Below are positions 38,360 to 45,116 of a stretch of 64,000 nucleotides of DNA, one piece after another. The notes under the pieces are model-generated. The model did not search any database, had not been told where the DNA came from, and saw only the letters and a program-made list of their open reading frames with translations. Within the stretch, counting starts at the first letter, position 1; each line of letters opens with the position of its first letter. The position numbers were made by a program, and so were the translations under genes. Source of the DNA: Candidatus Celerinatantimonas neptuna (lineage in GTDB: Bacteria > Pseudomonadota > Gammaproteobacteria > Enterobacterales > Celerinatantimonadaceae); contig OU461276.1 of assembly GCA_911810475.1 (NCBI GenBank), positions 3,535,501-3,599,500 on the forward strand, in the 5' to 3' direction.

Positions 38360-38698
38360 ATGGACGAAGTCAGAATTAAAAATTACGACGTAATAATAGC
38401 TAGGTTCTTTCAACTCATTTTCCAACTCATTTTCGCAGTTTTAGTATCATATCTGTTTTTTTTTATTGCAGTACTAATTACAGGTCAAACGTTCATTTCA
38501 CCATCCGACTATTACGAGCATATATTGCTTTTTGACGCAAAACCGATAGCTTTGATATTGGGCTGGGGAGTTATTGCAATAGCAACTTTAGTTTCAATGC
38601 TAAAAACATCAGGTCAAAAAATTAAAAACTCTGCGGTTTTAAAAACTTGGCTATCGTTTAAATCTTGGGCACTTTCACTTGGCAATGACTTCGAATAA
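38360..38698 (+). CDS. Cassette membrane protein 1b
   Basis: 112 residues with two membrane segments (FQLIFAVLVSYLFFFIAVLIT and PIALILGWGVIAIATLVSML) and a basic, Trp-containing tail. It starts 28 bases after protein 1a ends and is followed within ten bases by the first attC site. Cassette genes commonly encode small membrane or toxin-antitoxin proteins; I do not recognise this one. Confidence 0.5.
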   Translation: MDEVRIKNYDVIIARFFQLIFQLIFAVLVSYLFFFIAVLITGQTFISPSDYYEHILLFDAKPIALILGWGVIAIATLVSMLKTSGQKIKNSAVLKTWLSFKSWALSLGNDFE

Positions 38699-38706
38699 GC
38701 CAATGA

Positions 38707-38817
38707 ATATAACAAAGCGCTCAAGTCGCAACCCGCTACGCGGGCTGCTGGGACAAAAACACAATGCGGCTTCGCCATTTTCGCATTGTGCTTTTGCCCC
38801 TTAGCTTAGTGTTATAT
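38707..38817 (+). repeat. attC-like site 1
   Basis: Begins ATATAAC (R'') and ends GTTATAT (R'), exact reverse complements 111 bases apart. Inside, GCGCTCAAG and CTTAGCTTAG form the imperfect L''/L' pair with unpaired bases, and a long imperfect stem (CACAATGCG with CGCATTGTG) fills the centre. This is the layout of superintegron attC sites. Confidence 0.75.
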
Positions 38818-38832
38818 GCCTAAGGAGTTTAT

Positions 38833-39147
38833 ATGGAAATCAAAGTTACTCGCCCGAAACAATATACTGATAAATTCAGGAATTACTATTTATGGGCGGA
38901 CGATCAAAAAATCGGTAAAATTAAATCAAACTCAACGACAACTTATATTATTCCAGATGACACTCTAAAAATTAGAGCAACTATTGATTGGTGCTCTAGC
39001 CAAGAGTTTGAAATAAACAACCTAAAATCCAATCAAGTAGTTATTTCCAATACTTTTGGTAGTAATTTTTTATCAGTATTATTACTACTTTGGTATTACA
39101 TTACGTTTGGTAAAAACAAATACTTAACTATCGAAAGCGGCATATAA
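38833..39147 (+). CDS. Cassette protein 2
   Basis: 104 residues. AAGGAG lies nine bases before the ATG. The first two thirds are polar and beta-rich (KFRNYYLWADDQKIGKIK, LKIRATIDWCSSQEFEI); the end holds a hydrophobic segment (FLSVLLLLWYYITFG) suggesting a tail anchor. It starts 15 bases after attC-like site 1 and its stop overlaps the next ATATAAC core, the usual cassette packing. Family not recognised. Confidence 0.6.
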   Translation: MEIKVTRPKQYTDKFRNYYLWADDQKIGKIKSNSTTTYIIPDDTLKIRATIDWCSSQEFEINNLKSNQVVISNTFGSNFLSVLLLLWYYITFGKNKYLTIESGI

Positions 39148-39306
39148 CAAGCCACTTAAGCGGACGGTTATGTATTTACGAATTGAGATAATAGGTTTGG
39201 AATTTGGCAGAAAGCTGATAAGTTATTAATATACAGATAGTTAACTGTGCGCGTTTTCACGGGTCTAACGAGCAAAACGCGCATGCGTACTAATAAAATG
39301 TTATAA
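39142..39306 (+). repeat. attC-like site 2 (atypical)
   Basis: Starts with the same ATATAAC core. ATAAC and GTTAT at 39144-39171 frame a compact near-palindrome around CTTAAG, like an attC with its central loop deleted. A further hairpin (GCGCGTTTT / AAAACGCGC) and GTTATAA at 39300-39306 may be the 3' end of a longer site. The L'/L'' pairing is weak, so limits are uncertain. Confidence 0.45.
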
Positions 39307-39336
39307 ATCATTCAAACTTTGGAGTACAGGGATAGC

Positions 39337-40161
39337 ATGGCAGAAAAAACAGAAAAAACAGAAAAAACAGAAAAAACAGAAAAAACACAATGCTTCGTAA
39401 TCATGCCTATATCATCGCCAAATGGATATGAAGAAAGTCATTTCCAACTTGTTTACGAAGATATCATTAAGCCTGCTATAGAAGATGCCGACATGGCTGC
39501 ACTTAGAGCAGATGATACTAAGAATACGAACCTCATTCAACTTGATATTTTAAAAAATGTTATCGAATCCCCAATTGCTATATGTGACATGAGTTCAAAA
39601 AATCCAAATGTGTTTTATGAATTAGGAATGAGGCAAGCATTTGATTTACCAACAGTACTCCTAACGGATGAGATTACCGATGCCCCGTTTGATGTTAATG
39701 GTTTACGGTATGTTACTTACAAAAGGGGGATGAAACACAGAGATGTTAAATATGCGGTCTCTGAGCTAACAAGAACTCTTGTCGACACCTTTAATAAAAA
39801 AGATGACAAAACTGAAATAAACTCGTTGATTAGATTAATGGAATTAGCTGATCCTGCAAAATTAAATCAGGTGGAACTTTCTGATGAAGATAGATATGAA
39901 AAATTATATCAGTACTATCTACAAGACATAATTTCATCTATTGACTCGCTTAAAGATGGGCAAAAAGAGCTCAAGATGCACATGGGACTTGATAATATTA
40001 AACTCAATCTCAATCATGAAACTAACATCGGTGGACTTGATTATATTAAACTCAATCATGAAACTAACATCGGTGAACTTGATTATATTAAACTCAATCA
40101 TGAAACTAACATCGGTGAACTTAATGATGACAATGAACACAAGTTAAAGATAAGAAAGTGA
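39337..40161 (+). CDS. TIR/nucleoside-deoxyribosyltransferase-like cassette protein with repeats
   Basis: 274 residues; ATG at 39337 with AGGG upstream (a longer TTG frame is rejected). Residues 3-17 are five EKT repeats. Residues about 18-155 form a Rossmann-like domain: CFVIMPISSPNGYEE, ADMAALRADD, DILKNVIESPIAICDMSSKNPNVFYELGMRQAF. The NPNVFYELG motif is typical of TIR-like and deoxyribosyltransferase-like domains often found in defence proteins. A helical region follows, then near-identical 14-residue repeats (LDYIKLNHETNIGE). A sensing or NAD-degrading role is possible; it is not shown. Confidence 0.65.
   Translation: MAEKTEKTEKTEKTEKTQCFVIMPISSPNGYEESHFQLVYEDIIKPAIEDADMAALRADDTKNTNLIQLDILKNVIESPIAICDMSSKNPNVFYELGMRQAFDLPTVLLTDEITDAPFDVNGLRYVTYKRGMKHRDVKYAVSELTRTLVDTFNKKDDKTEINSLIRLMELADPAKLNQVELSDEDRYEKLYQYYLQDIISSIDSLKDGQKELKMHMGLDNIKLNLNHETNIGGLDYIKLNHETNIGELDYIKLNHETNIGELNDDNEHKLKIRK
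39343..39387 (+). repeat. Five tandem 9-bp repeats
   Basis: GAAAAAACA repeated five times at the 5' end of the TIR-like gene, encoding EKT units. Being a multiple of three, copy-number change would alter length without shifting the frame. Confidence 0.9.
39990..40124 (+). repeat. Tandem 42-bp repeats
   Basis: About three copies of a 42-base in-frame unit encoding LDYIKLNHETNIGE near the 3' end of the TIR-like gene; the first copy has a six-base insertion and the last two are almost identical. Confidence 0.85.
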
Positions 40162-40218
40162 GTTATTGTAAGCAGCAGCAATGTTGGCAAGCCTTTTGAA
40201 AAAGATGCGGAGTGAAAC

Positions 40219-40269
40219 GGTTAACAAGGCGCTCAAGCAAGGACGCGCGCCGTTTAGCGGGGCGTTAAC
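40219..40269 (+). repeat. attC-like site 3 (compact)
   Basis: GGTTAAC start and CGTTAAC end frame AAGGCGCTCAAG (L'') and GTTTAGCGGGG (L'), the pattern of short attC sites. It follows the TIR-like gene by 57 bases and marks the right end of the array. Confidence 0.65.
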
Positions 40270-40300
40270 TCATAGAAATTTTAATCCGAAACTGACGCGT

Positions 40301-40371
40301 TAGAGTTAAGGTTTTAACTCTAAAATGTCCGTGGTGAGTTATGATACCCGTAATCTGTCCGTTTCATAACT
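40301..40371. other. Two hairpins between cassette array and ATPase gene
   Basis: AGAGTTAA/TTAACTCT with a 4-base loop (about 40302-40321), then GAGTTATGA/TCATAACTC with a 19-base loop (about 40335-40372). They may end transcription of the leftward ATPase operon or the rightward cassettes; T-runs are poor. Confidence 0.45.
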
Positions 40372-40404
40372 CATCCGTCCGCTTATCTTTATTGCCCCCA
40401 ATCA

Positions 40405-41127
40405 TTAACCATATGCGACCCCATCAAAGCGCCCTGCCCGGTTAAACTTCATCGGCTTTCCGTTGCCCTGCCGGATAAACCGCGGGGTGCCGTTTAACCA
40501 AAGGTGCTTTCCTTTGGCCCCTTTAAAGTCCACATGACCCCGCACAACAATGCCTCTTCCCGCCGTCCATTGAAAAAATTGAAGCGGTTCGCGGGGAATG
40601 TCTTCGATGGGAACGCCCAGTTTTTTAGCGATGTAATACGCATCGTCATCGGTGCCATGTTTCGCCACATGCACAAAATTAGCACTGTTTAGCAGCGATT
40701 TATCCACTTCCTGGCCGCGTTGTACTGTTCCAACCAGCAATGGCCCGAATGCCCGGGACTGGTTAATCAGTCGGTTCCATGCCCCGTCGGCTTTCCCGGC
40801 GTTGGTGACCGCAGCCAGTTCTTCACAAATAATCATCGCTTCTTTCTGGCGGTTCCAGTTAAACGCACAGTCACAGAAAAACTGAAAATCTTTTTTCGAG
40901 ATACCCATAAAATTGATTTTGGCCGGGCCGGTTGCGGCCTTTAACTTATCGATTAAATCCTGACGAGAATCGGCTTGTTCGAATCCCATCTCTAAGTGAT
41001 ATTCACCTTTGGGGTCGTAGGCTAACACCCGGGGCCATTTTTCCGATATCCGTTTCACCGGCACGGTCTTTCCTGAACCCGTAATTCCTAAAAACAGGGC
41101 CATATTGCCATTGTTACGCGCTCTCAT
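40405..41127 (-). CDS. Phage genome-packaging type P-loop ATPase
   Basis: 240 residues. Walker A GITGSGKT lies at about residues 14-21 and Walker B in AMIICEELAAV at about 93-103. QSRAFGPLLVGTVQRGQEVDKSLL contains a conserved sensor-type glutamine region. Size and lack of membrane helices fit the A32-like packaging ATPases of PM2- and PRD1-type phages rather than the Zot protein of filamentous phages, which carries a membrane helix. The start overlaps the previous stop (TAATG). Confidence 0.75.
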   Translation of the reverse strand: MRARNNGNMALFLGITGSGKTVPVKRISEKWPRVLAYDPKGEYHLEMGFEQADSRQDLIDKLKAATGPAKINFMGISKKDFQFFCDCAFNWNRQKEAMIICEELAAVTNAGKADGAWNRLINQSRAFGPLLVGTVQRGQEVDKSLLNSANFVHVAKHGTDDDAYYIAKKLGVPIEDIPREPLQFFQWTAGRGIVVRGHVDFKGAKGKHLWLNGTPRFIRQGNGKPMKFNRAGRFDGVAYG

Positions 41128-41606
41128 TATGCAGCGGTCTCCTCTGATTGTTCTTCATCATTCGCGGCCATCTGTTGGCGTTTTTCCATGCGCACCTGTC
41201 GATAGGTGGTCACAAGCCCCCAGGTCGCCGTCGCGGCGGTAATTTCAATTTTGTATTTGTCTAAAAGGCCAATGACCCCGGCTTTTGGAAAATATTTCAG
41301 CAGCAATTCACTGTAGGCATCACTGGCCTGGTCAATTATCGGGGTCGGGAGTTGCACCTGGCCCAGGATAAAGCCGCCGGTATTTAATACGCCCCCAATC
41401 GCGGCTTTGGTCAGCTGTTTTTTGGTTTCGGGTTCCAGCTCATCAAATGATGAGGGCTCTGTCGTGCCCGTTGTTTCGGAGGTATCCGCGGGGCTTTCGG
41501 GGGTGTCGGTGACGGGCTCCGGCGTTTCGGGGTCGAGTTTGTAGTCGGTGCTAATCCGGTCCCATTCCCGGGCAACCGTTTCCGGTGATGTATCAACCTG
41601 GTTCAT
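41127..41606 (-). CDS. Phage protein with acidic N terminus
   Basis: 159 residues. The first 65 are acidic and rich in Pro/Thr/Glu (for example SPADTSETTGTTEPSSFDE); then a hydrophobic stretch (AAIGGVLNTGGFILGQV) and a helical C terminus ending in a second acidic run. Possibly membrane-associated. Its ATG overlaps the upstream gene and its stop overlaps the ATPase start. Function unknown; directly upstream of the ATPase, so an assembly role is plausible. Confidence 0.5.
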   Translation of the reverse strand: MNQVDTSPETVAREWDRISTDYKLDPETPEPVTDTPESPADTSETTGTTEPSSFDELEPETKKQLTKAAIGGVLNTGGFILGQVQLPTPIIDQASDAYSELLLKYFPKAGVIGLLDKYKIEITAATATWGLVTTYRQVRMEKRQQMAANDEEQSEETAA

Positions 41607-41890
41607 TCATTCGGCTCCTTCAGATTTGGATTTTTCCAGAGGGAAAAAAGCCGTTTCTGGCGCTGTTGCGGGGTCCGGGGCGACGAGGGTTGAAACAGGG
41701 CTTTGCCGCTGTCATTAGCGGCTTCGTCGGAAAATCCCCGTAGCATTTTTTCGGCATAAGCCTGACCGCGTTTGCTTTGCAATTTGTAGACGCCTAACGG
41801 CCCGGTGATATAGAGTTTGCCGCGGGTATCACGGCATAGATTGGCCGGTTCCCCGGTGATGGGGTCCGCCACTTGTTTCAGAACGCCCAT
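41603..41890 (-). CDS. Small phage protein of unknown function
   Basis: 95 residues, basic and hydrophilic (KQVADPITGEPANLC, KLYITGPLGVYKLQSKRGQAY), with no membrane helix. Start and stop overlap or abut neighbours, confirming operon membership. No family recognised. Confidence 0.5.
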   Translation of the reverse strand: MGVLKQVADPITGEPANLCRDTRGKLYITGPLGVYKLQSKRGQAYAEKMLRGFSDEAANDSGKALFQPSSPRTPQQRQKRLFSLWKNPNLKEPNE

Positions 41891-41892
41891 GG

Positions 41893-42123
41893 TTAGTGCT
41901 CCCGCTGTTCCAGTTGGTTGATTTTTTCGGCCATCCGTTCAGTGAGCTGGTCGGAAACATCCAGCAGCTCTGCGATGATGTGACTCAGGGGTTTAAATTG
42001 CGCCGTTCCGGTGCTTAATAAGCCGAGAATGCCCCCGTCTGGTACGGTGATGGTTTGCTTGAGCCGCTTAAATTCGGCGGTTAGCTCGCGTTTGCGTTGA
42101 AGAAGTGCATTTAAATCATTCAT
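41893..42123 (-). CDS. Small phage coiled-coil protein
   Basis: 76 residues. Charged N-terminal helix (LNALLQRKRELTAEFKRLKQT) and a C-terminal helix (LLDVSDQLTERMAEKINQLEQ) separated by a glycine-containing loop; likely an alpha-helical dimer. It follows the replication gene by six bases. Function unknown. Confidence 0.5.
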   Translation of the reverse strand: MNDLNALLQRKRELTAEFKRLKQTITVPDGGILGLLSTGTAQFKPLSHIIAELLDVSDQLTERMAEKINQLEQREH

Positions 42124-42129
42124 GGTTGG

Positions 42130-43839
42130 TTACCTTATTTCGGTTGCTGCAAATTGTTCCCACACCAGAAAATCATCCATCGTTCCGGCGTCTGGGTAAT
42201 CAATCTGATAGGTGGTGTTAAACCAGTGGAACCCGGCCCATTCGGCGGCTTTGCGCCAGGTTTTTCGGGCATGTTTGAGCCACTGTATTTTTTGAGCGCG
42301 GTCCAGTTGACCGGCATAGTCATTGTGCGGTTCTTTTAAGCGCCAGCCCCGACGCGCCACGGCCCACGACAGAAAGCGGGTCAGTTTGTCGTCACCGGTC
42401 AGGGTGATTTGGTATTCATCAGCGCGGGCTTTTCGGCTGCGGAGTTTTTGCCAGCCGGTTTTAATGGTGTCGGTGAGCTGTTCCAGTCGGGCCTTGAGCT
42501 TTTCGGCGGTGTCATAGCGGTGCTGGCGTTTGGCTATCATGTAGGCTTTTTTCTTCTGGGCTAACTGGGTTTTGGCGTCATCTATCCGGGCTTTAATCGG
42601 GGCATCTTCCCAGCGCCAGCGGTCGCGCAGCTCGTTAATGATGGCGGTCATGTTATCGGCATAGAATGAAGCGATGCATTCCCACTTGGGGGCGCGGGCA
42701 CTGCGGCTGATGTTGTAGCGGTTGCCCCGGATGGTGCCCTGGTCATGGGATTTGCCTTTGGCGATGTAGCCCAGGGCTTTAAGCAGATAGCCCCCGGCGG
42801 CATGGGCATTGCGAATGCGTTCTAATTTGGCGAACCCCTGCCCCCAGAGTCGTTCGATTCGAAACGCCCAGTCATGAAACAGGTATTCCGGCACATCCCA
42901 GCGGATTAAGACATGGCAATGGGGGTTCGGCTCTCCATCCTGATTGGTGGGCATTTCGGCGCACCAGATGTAATCAAAGTCGTCATCATGGGCGGTGTCT
43001 TGCGGGAGGCACTGCGCACCAATGCAGTCTATCCCGTTGACGGTTTTCAGGATTTCATTATCCATGGCCCAGCCGCGCTGATACATTTTCTTGGCGGCAT
43101 CAAAGAAGCGGGAAACTTCCGCGCCAATGGTGGATTGTTCGGAAACAATCCGCGCCCGGGCATCGGGGTTAAAGGTCAGCGTTAGAAAAGTGGTAAACCC
43201 GCCGCGCACCGCCTGAACATAGGCCCCGGCATCCATGATTTTGGAGGCGGCCCGGCCATTTAATGCATCGGTGGTACGCTCGCCGCTGTTTTCCGGGGGC
43301 GGTTCACTGGTAGATGTTTGCGCTTCTACCCTCACCCGGTATTCATTGGACCAGTCCCGGGCATAAATCCGGGCCCGGGGGCCTTGGGTGCTGAGTACTT
43401 CGCCGGTCTGATGGTCCACATGGGCGAGCGGTTCCGCTCGGATGGTGTAATCGCGTTCGGCGGTTTCGCGGTTCAGGGCCATTGGGGGGCGCTGGTCGTA
43501 ATGCTGATATAACCGGGCAATTTCCCGCTGTCGGTGGGCGTCATGGGCCCAGCGGCTGCGAATTCCGGCGGTGCGTTCAGTTTCCCGCATCACCGCCAAT
43601 TTATGGCGCAGTGTCGGACTTTTGCGCCTCTGGACTAGCCTACTGTCCCCCGCCTTCGGCGGCGCTGCGCGGCGTTCTCTTTGGATACGGTGCAACAGGT
43701 CGGAATCAGCCTGGTGTTTATCAAAGGGTTTACCGGATATTTCGGGCATGTCGGGGAGAACTTCGGGGTGATAATCGGAACCAAAAAAAGCCGGGCAAAT
43801 CCCGGCAATGGCTGCGTCTAATGCTTGAGGGTCAATCAC
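42130..43839 (-). CDS. Rolling-circle replication initiation protein (HUH)
   Basis: 569 residues. The HUH motif is PHCHVLIRW near residue 306, preceded by FLTLTFNPDAR (about residue 217). Two tyrosines spaced within GGYLLKALGYIAKG (about residues 345-357) match the double-tyrosine arrangement of the phiX174 gpA/P2 A/PM2 P12 class (superfamily I). The N terminus is basic and lacks a recognised domain; the C terminus is helical and charged. GTG start overlapping the preceding TGA (GTGA) indicates coupled translation. It would nick the circular phage genome to start replication. Confidence 0.82.
   Translation of the reverse strand: MIDPQALDAAIAGICPAFFGSDYHPEVLPDMPEISGKPFDKHQADSDLLHRIQRERRAAPPKAGDSRLVQRRKSPTLRHKLAVMRETERTAGIRSRWAHDAHRQREIARLYQHYDQRPPMALNRETAERDYTIRAEPLAHVDHQTGEVLSTQGPRARIYARDWSNEYRVRVEAQTSTSEPPPENSGERTTDALNGRAASKIMDAGAYVQAVRGGFTTFLTLTFNPDARARIVSEQSTIGAEVSRFFDAAKKMYQRGWAMDNEILKTVNGIDCIGAQCLPQDTAHDDDFDYIWCAEMPTNQDGEPNPHCHVLIRWDVPEYLFHDWAFRIERLWGQGFAKLERIRNAHAAGGYLLKALGYIAKGKSHDQGTIRGNRYNISRSARAPKWECIASFYADNMTAIINELRDRWRWEDAPIKARIDDAKTQLAQKKKAYMIAKRQHRYDTAEKLKARLEQLTDTIKTGWQKLRSRKARADEYQITLTGDDKLTRFLSWAVARRGWRLKEPHNDYAGQLDRAQKIQWLKHARKTWRKAAEWAGFHWFNTTYQIDYPDAGTMDDFLVWEQFAATEIR
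43650..43662. other. Candidate replication origin hairpin inside the rep gene
   Basis: CCGCC TTC GGCGG, a 5-bp stem with a 3-base loop, lies in a GC-rich patch early in the HUH gene. Related phages place the nick site inside this gene. No cleavage consensus is recognisable, so this is a suggestion only. Confidence 0.25.
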
Positions 43840-44045
43840 TGGTCACCCCCGTTTCGTTCATAGAAGTGATCCAACAGAGCACGTTTTTCTTGAGTCCAGC
43901 AGGTCAGCTCATCTTTCACAAGCTGCTGGCGGGGATGACCCGGATTTCTTTTTAGAAAATTCTGATAATCATCCAGTTGTGATTGAATAAAATGCGCCAG
44001 TTCCATAGCATGATATCGATTAAGGTTAATGCATAAGTTAGCCAT
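43836..44045 (-). CDS. Small early phage protein
   Basis: 69 residues from the ATG at 44045 (MANLCINLNRYHAMELAHF), with GGAGG upstream; a longer frame is rejected. Helical with a basic Pro-rich turn (LKRNPGHPRQQ). Overlaps the rep start. Function unknown. Confidence 0.5.
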   Translation of the reverse strand: MANLCINLNRYHAMELAHFIQSQLDDYQNFLKRNPGHPRQQLVKDELTCWTQEKRALLDHFYERNGGDQ

Positions 44046-44283
44046 GCTGTCCCCCTCCCCATGCCTGTAAACGAGCATTCAATCTGGAATGGCTTTGCTG
44101 CTTGCTATCGAGCATTTGGCGAAGGGCGGCACATCGGGCTAAGCCCCTTTCGCAGGTTTCCCGGTTTAAGACCTGTTCCCCGGGCAATGGGCCATGCCAC
44201 GAAGGATCACGCGCCGGAATGGGGTCAATATCAAAGCATTCATTAAACTGGTTTTGTATGTGTTCGAACAAATCAACGGGCAT
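44038..44283 (-). CDS. Small early phage protein
   Basis: 81 residues from the ATG at 44283, eight bases after GGAGG; two earlier in-frame ATGs fit less well. Hydrophilic, with an acidic N-terminal helix (MPVDLFEHIQNQFNE) and a C-terminal glycine tail. Overlaps both neighbours. No family recognised. Confidence 0.5.
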   Translation of the reverse strand: MPVDLFEHIQNQFNECFDIDPIPARDPSWHGPLPGEQVLNRETCERGLARCAALRQMLDSKQQSHSRLNARLQAWGGGQHG

Positions 44284-44536
44284 TTTCATCACCTCCCAGA
44301 ACATTGGCGGCAAAAATATCTAACGCTTTTTCAAGCTTCATGTTTGCGGCACTTAATCCGAGGAGTGATAACTCCACATTCTGCAACGATGTATTAGGTT
44401 GTGTTTTCTGGCCTAGTTCATTCAATCGTGCTTTAGTTTTTTCTGTGGCGACCTCTAACTGAGTCTGTATTTCTGATAATTGACTGATTAATGACCCTAG
44501 TGTGATGAATTCGCCAATGGTGATCTGTTCGCTCAT
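44273..44536 (-). CDS. First gene of the leftward phage operon
   Basis: 87 residues, predicted coiled coil over most of its length (LISQLSEIQTQLEVATEKTKARLNEL, NMKLEKALDIF). AGGA lies about ten bases before the ATG. First gene after the regulatory region, so it is probably expressed early; role unknown. Confidence 0.5.
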   Translation of the reverse strand: MSEQITIGEFITLGSLISQLSEIQTQLEVATEKTKARLNELGQKTQPNTSLQNVELSLLGLSAANMKLEKALDIFAANVLGGDENAR

Positions 44537-44763
44537 GTGTCTATTCCTCTTGTCGTTTTTGGCTGGTCGTTTGTGCTGACAAGTGTCAGACGGCGGTCAC
44601 TCAGCTAAGACTTGGGAAAACTGGGACCGCCTAAACGACAAAATTATTGTTAACCACCGGGTATCACTTGTAAACCAGTGATTATCATGTGTCACCTAAA
44701 TAGTTGACGGGTTTTTACCCTTCAGTGATACTTAAAGAACTTGGGAAAACTGGGACTTTTGAT
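44537..44763. promoter_or_regulatory. Divergent regulatory region of the prophage
   Basis: Contains an exact 18-base direct repeat (ACTTGGGAAAACTGGGAC) at 44610-44627 and 44739-44756, a third 12-base match inside the regulator gene (44869), and inverted half-sites ATCACT/AGTGAT at 44663-44682 with a further AGTGAT near 44725. These are good operator candidates for the HTH regulator on its right and the long leftward operon on its left. Confidence 0.6.
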
Positions 44764-45045
44764 ATGACGCTTGATGATGTTTTATTGTCTGCAAAGCTTG
44801 CTATGCCTAGAAATAATGTATCTGCACTTTGTCGTGAACTTGGTGTAAGTCGAGTTACCTATTACAAATGGGAAAACTGGCGTGATTCAGGCACTTTTCC
44901 TAGCGAGGATAATATTTTTAAGCTTGCATCGATTGGAAACACACCCTTGAATGAGGCGGTTTTTGCCTTAATGGCTGAGAAGTCTAAAAACCCTGATATA
45001 TCAAATGTTTATAGGGGATACGCAGGCCAACCTGCCCTTAATTAG
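44764..45045 (+). CDS. Phage HTH repressor-like regulator
   Basis: 93 residues from the ATG at 44764; a TTG in frame at 44704 is rejected because it would run through the operator repeat. The N-terminal domain has a Cro/CI-type helix-turn-helix (NNVSALCRELGVSRVTYYKWEN), followed by PSEDNIFKLASIGNTP, resembling the small DUF3693-like phage regulators. Transcribed away from the main operon and ends two bases before the right dif-type site. Likely the lysogeny switch. Confidence 0.7.
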   Translation: MTLDDVLLSAKLAMPRNNVSALCRELGVSRVTYYKWENWRDSGTFPSEDNIFKLASIGNTPLNEAVFALMAEKSKNPDISNVYRGYAGQPALN

Positions 45046-45073
45046 GGTTAGAACGATGTATATTATGTTAAAT
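45046..45073 (+). other. dif-type site (right attachment junction)
   Basis: GGTTAGAACGA, TGTATA, TTATGTTAAAT: centre and XerD arm identical to the left site, XerC arm degenerate. This is the expected hybrid when a phage site with a poor XerC arm recombines at dif (phage XerC half plus host XerD half). Confidence 0.85.
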
Positions 45074-45116
45074 TGATTGTTTTAGCATTTATACTATTCA
45101 GTAGATTCTACTCTAG

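Larger units (their letters stand above)
38085..40270 (+). mobile_element. Integron cassette-like array without integrase
   Basis: AT-rich rightward genes, each followed by an attC-like site, inserted between leftward capsid and ATPase genes. Boundaries are approximate: left near the GTTAGGC core at 38085, right at the attC-type end near 40270. No intI gene is present in the window, so it is of the 'attC cluster lacking integrase' type. Single-copy ORFs in one orientation with short spacing fit cassettes. Confidence 0.65.
32674..45073. mobile_element. dif-integrated tailless (double-jelly-roll) prophage
   Basis: A 12.4-kb element delimited by two dif-type sites sharing identical central and XerD-arm sequence. 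Its main operon is clearly richer in GC than the flanks. It encodes an HUH replication protein, a packaging-type ATPase, a candidate jelly-roll capsid protein, many small membrane proteins and a muramidase-like enzyme, with no integrase, portal, terminase or tail gene. This suggests a corticovirus/autolykivirus-like phage using host XerCD to integrate. A filamentous phage was considered and judged less likely. An integron-cassette-like insert splits the structural region. Confidence 0.72.

Noticed and set aside
39343-39387. Phase-variable on/off switch by the 9-bp repeats
   Set aside because: The unit is a multiple of three, so slippage changes protein length but does not shift the frame.
42913-43955. 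Rightward open frames opposite the replication gene
   Set aside because: High-GC antisense shadows; the HUH protein on the minus strand has clear motifs and packing.
32674-45073. Filamentous (inovirus) prophage
   Set aside because: dif integration, HUH Rep and a small repressor would fit, but the ATPase has no membrane helix as in Zot, there is a 285-residue beta-rich protein and a murein hydrolase, and no gpIII- or major-coat-like gene with the usual order is seen. It remains the main alternative.
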